A DNA stretch of 8,708 nt from contig CABUAT010000046.1 in the NCBI GenBank assembly GCA_902489665.1, positions 1-8,708 of the forward strand. Reading direction: 5' to 3'. The position numbers were made by a program, and so were the translations under genes. The notes beneath the pieces are model-generated. The model was not told where the DNA came from and made no database searches. It saw nothing but the letters and a program-made list of their open reading frames with translations. This DNA is from an uncultured Collinsella sp. (GTDB taxonomy: Bacteria; Actinomycetota; Coriobacteriia; Coriobacteriales; Coriobacteriaceae). This document shows positions 7,174-8,708 of this stretch, piece by piece. Positions within the stretch are counted from its first letter, which is position 1; every line of letters starts with the position of its first letter.

Positions 7174-7250
7174 CAACAAGTTGCGGTGAATTAGGGACTA
7201 AATATGCTATCTAGCAGCAAAAACAGACACTATTTCACCGCAACTTATTG
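7174..7250. repeat. 77-nt imperfect palindrome between convergent genes
   Basis: Two 35-nt arms (7174-7208 and 7216-7250) are inverted copies matching at 27 of 35 positions by my alignment, around a 7-nt centre (ATCTAGC). The outer 17 nt (CAACAAGTTGCGGTGAA against the complement of 7234-7250) differ at one base. It is clearly richer in A+T than its surroundings. No T-run follows either arm, so a normal terminator is not evident, although the position between convergent genes would suit a bidirectional one. Alternatives are a MITE-like element or a relic of insertion-sequence ends. I see no clear target-site duplication. Confidence 0.75.
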
Positions 7251-7255
7251 AAGGG

Positions 7256-7360
7256 CTGCTTGCGCCAGTTCCGGGCGTCGTCCTCGAGCTATTGGCGGAT
7301 GACGGTCTTGTACGGTTCGAGCTTGCTCGGGGCGCTCCTCCTCGCAGGCGGGAGGGCACG
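7256..7360 (-). pseudogene. Degenerate fragment resembling an IS21-family IstA transposase
   Basis: Read on the - strand, 35 codons give a peptide containing SKLEPYKTVIRQ, then a TAG at 7289-7291, then LEDDARNWRKQ. From memory this follows the IstA segment of the form LDPYKP-IR-WLEED--RKQRHTA, with the stop falling exactly where Trp is expected (TGG to TAG is a one-base change). Similarity ends at RKQ, 5 nt from the edge of the palindrome at 7250. No catalytic DDE region, IstB gene or terminal repeats of an IS21 element are seen, so this is only a relic. The match rests on recall of the family pattern, not on an alignment, and the fragment is short. Confidence 0.5.
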
Positions 7361-7376
7361 CATGCGCGGCGAGCAC

Positions 7377-8150
7377 CTAGCGCGCGAACTCCCGTAAGAG
7401 CGCGTCTTTCACTTCCCGAAGCGAAAGGGCCCCGCCTCCCTCGGCGGGACGGGCGACCACGATACAGCGCGCTCCCACGTCGTGCGCGGAGGCGATCTTC
7501 TCGGCCGTGCCGCCTACGGTTCCCGAGTCCTTGGTCACTAGCCACTGGGCGCCCACCTGCCGAAGCATCGCCACGTTGAGCTCGCGGGTGAAGGGCCCCT
7601 GCATGCCGATGACGTGCGACGGCGAAAACCCCGCGTCGATGCACTTCGTTATAGCACCGGGCAGCGGGAGCACACGCACGAAGAAGCGCTCCGCGAAATC
7701 GGCGACGCGCGTGTAGGGAGCAAGCTCCTTGCTCCCCGTCGTGAGAAGCGCGCGACCCGGGTTCTCGGAGAGAAAGCGCGCCGCGCAGGCGATCGACTCG
7801 ACCGAGACGACGCCTTTGGGCAGCGCCTCGACCGGGCGCGCAAGGCGCAGGCATCGTGCACCCACGGCGAGCGAAGCGGCCCGGATGTTGCCGCTTGCGA
7901 GCGTAGCGAAGGGATGCGTGGCGTCGACGACGATGCGCGCGCCGGAAAGCTCGCGCTCCATGTCGGCCTCGTCGAGCCTGCCCGCAAGCACCTCGATGCC
8001 CGAAAGCTCGCCCAAAAGCTCGCCTCCGTACTCGGTTGCCGCGTAGGCACGGGCGGGGATGCCCACCCCGCTCGCCCATTCGCACAGAAGGCGGCCCTCG
8101 GTGGTGCCGGCGAAGATGCGCAGCGCCGGCGCGGATGCGGGCGCCGTCAC
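7377..8150 (-). CDS. cbiJ: Precorrin-6A reductase (cobalt-precorrin-6A reductase, CbiJ/CobK)
   Basis: It reduces (cobalt-)precorrin-6A at the corrin ring with a nicotinamide cofactor in cobalamin synthesis; in an anaerobe the cobalt form is expected. The 257-residue length fits the family. Visible conserved segments are RIFAGTTEGR at 11-20 (nucleotide-binding loop), DATHPFA at 76-82, LLTTGSKEL at 135-143, IGMQGPFT at 181-188, VTKDSG at 205-210 and VVARP at 231-235. The start is taken as the GTG at 8150-8148, which overlaps the cbiC stop in a GTGA. A weak AGGCGG lies 6 nt upstream (8157-8162). No ATG fits before the family's N-terminal strand, and longer in-frame versions would run far into cbiC. 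Leu is coded by CTT 11 times in 27 by my count, against only three CTT codons I found in sdaA, so base use differs from the + strand genes. It ends a - strand cobalamin operon that converges on the transporter operon. Confidence 0.92.
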   Translation of the reverse strand: MTAPASAPALRIFAGTTEGRLLCEWASGVGIPARAYAATEYGGELLGELSGIEVLAGRLDEADMERELSGARIVVDATHPFATLASGNIRAASLAVGARCLRLARPVEALPKGVVSVESIACAARFLSENPGRALLTTGSKELAPYTRVADFAERFFVRVLPLPGAITKCIDAGFSPSHVIGMQGPFTRELNVAMLRQVGAQWLVTKDSGTVGGTAEKIASAHDVGARCIVVARPAEGGGALSLREVKDALLREFAR

Positions 8151-8708
8151 TTCGGGCCGCCTGGGCGCGTGATCTGGTAGAGCAGCGCGTTCATAATGGC
8201 GGCCGCCACGGTCGAACCGCCCTTGCGACCCCTCGCGACGATGGCCGGCACGCGTCGCGCGAGTAGCTCCTCTTTCGCCTCGACCACGTTCACAAACCCG
8301 ACCGGCACCCCAACGACGAGCGCGGGCGCGATCTTCCCCGCGTCCATGAGCTCGGCGAGGCGCAGAAGTGCTGTGGGAGCGTTGCCGACGGCCACGATGA
8401 GCGGACCCTCGATGCCGCAAGCTTTGTCCATGCTCGCAACGGCGCGAGTCGTGCCCGCGGCGCGCGCAGCCGCGGCGACATCAGGGTCGGCCATGTAGCA
8501 CACGGCCTTGCAGCCGATCTTCGCGAGCGCGGGCTTGCTTATGCCTGCGAGCGCCATGTTCGTATCGGTGAGCACCGTGGCCCCTGCGCGCAGTGCGTCG
8601 AGCGCACAGTGCGCGGCGTCATGGGTGAACACGAGGGAATCGGCGTACGAGAAGTCAGCAGTGGTGTGGATGACGCGCTTCACGACGGGTTCTTCGAGCG
8701 GCGGGAAA
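8147..8708 (-). CDS. cbiC: Precorrin-8X methylmutase (cobalt-precorrin-8 methylmutase, CbiC/CobH), 5' end outside the window
   Basis: It moves the C-11 methyl to C-12 to give (cobyr)inic acid late in corrin-ring synthesis. About 187 residues are visible, and the frame stays open to the right edge with FPPLEEPVVKR before RVIHTTADFSYAD. The usual length is about 210, so roughly 20 N-terminal residues are missing; the GTG at 8683 is internal and not the true start. The His of RVIHTTAD (codon 8668-8666) corresponds to the catalytic His known in CobH. Other family segments are ATVLTDTNMALAGI, CYMADPDVA, VGNAPTALLRL, LVVGVPVGFVNVVEAKEEL and RKGGSTVAAAIMNALLY. Its TGA at 8149-8147 overlaps the GTG start of cbiJ by 4 nt, so the two are co-transcribed and probably translationally coupled. 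CbiC acts shortly after CbiJ in the pathway, which fits the pairing. More cobalamin genes are expected beyond the right edge. Confidence 0.93.
   Translation of the reverse strand, partial: FPPLEEPVVKRVIHTTADFSYADSLVFTHDAAHCALDALRAGATVLTDTNMALAGISKPALAKIGCKAVCYMADPDVAAAARAAGTTRAVASMDKACGIEGPLIVAVGNAPTALLRLAELMDAGKIAPALVVGVPVGFVNVVEAKEELLARRVPAIVARGRKGGSTVAAAIMNALLYQITRPGGPK

Noticed and set aside
7174..7250. Standard intrinsic terminator for the permease or cbiJ gene
   Set aside because: Neither strand shows a T-run after the outer arm, and the arms are far longer than usual. I kept it as a repeat with termination only as a possibility.
7207..8085. Open frame on the - strand overlapping cbiJ in another frame
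   Set aside because: It encodes an Arg/Gly/Ala-rich peptide typical of out-of-frame GC-rich reading. The cbiJ frame carries all the family motifs.
8681..8683. GTG as the start of cbiC
   Set aside because: The frame stays open to the window edge and upstream codons (FPPLEEPVVKR) continue the family pattern, so the GTG is an internal Val codon.

Overview
The window looks like chromosomal DNA from a high-GC, monoderm, anaerobic bacterium. I read it as a gut Coriobacteriia member, probably Collinsella or a close relative. That assignment is inference from gene style, GC-rich codon use, an Fe-S serine dehydratase and the CbiJ/CbiC cobalamin genes; no marker gene fixes it. The window holds seven real protein genes (one cut by the right edge), one transposase relic and several short non-coding signals. 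I see no rRNA, tRNA or CRISPR array, no intact mobile element, and no clear undescribed multi-gene system.

Region 1 (1-1881): a leader with a perfect 10-bp hairpin, then an L-serine ammonia-lyase on the + strand in which the beta half, an ACT domain and the catalytic alpha half are fused. It ends in a good intrinsic terminator at 1751-1777. A promoter with a perfect TATAAT follows and serves the next gene.

Region 2 (1882-3747): a single-pass membrane L,D-transpeptidase (YkuD catalytic domain) with a Gln/Arg-rich cytoplasmic tail and two putative peptidoglycan-binding-type domains. A GC-rich hairpin and a possible -10 box separate it from the next operon.

Region 3 (3748-7165): a compact three-gene operon for a MacAB/YknXYZ-type efflux ABC transporter: membrane-fusion protein, ATPase and FtsX/MacB-type permease. 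The genes overlap by 1 and 4 nt, so translation is probably coupled. The adaptor has a short coiled-coil hairpin, which fits a cell without an outer membrane.

Region 4 (7166-7376): the junction between two convergent gene groups. It holds a 77-nt AT-richer imperfect palindrome directly abutting a decayed fragment, on the - strand, that reads like part of an IS21-type IstA transposase with an internal stop.

Region 5 (7377-8708): two cobalamin genes on the - strand, precorrin-8X methylmutase (cbiC, 5' end off the window) and precorrin-6A reductase (cbiJ/cobK), overlapping by 4 nt as GTGA. They catalyse neighbouring steps in corrin-ring synthesis. Their codon choice (more CTT Leu, more GCG Ala) looks different from the + strand genes. 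Together with the transposase relic this hints that the junction is an old insertion or rearrangement boundary.
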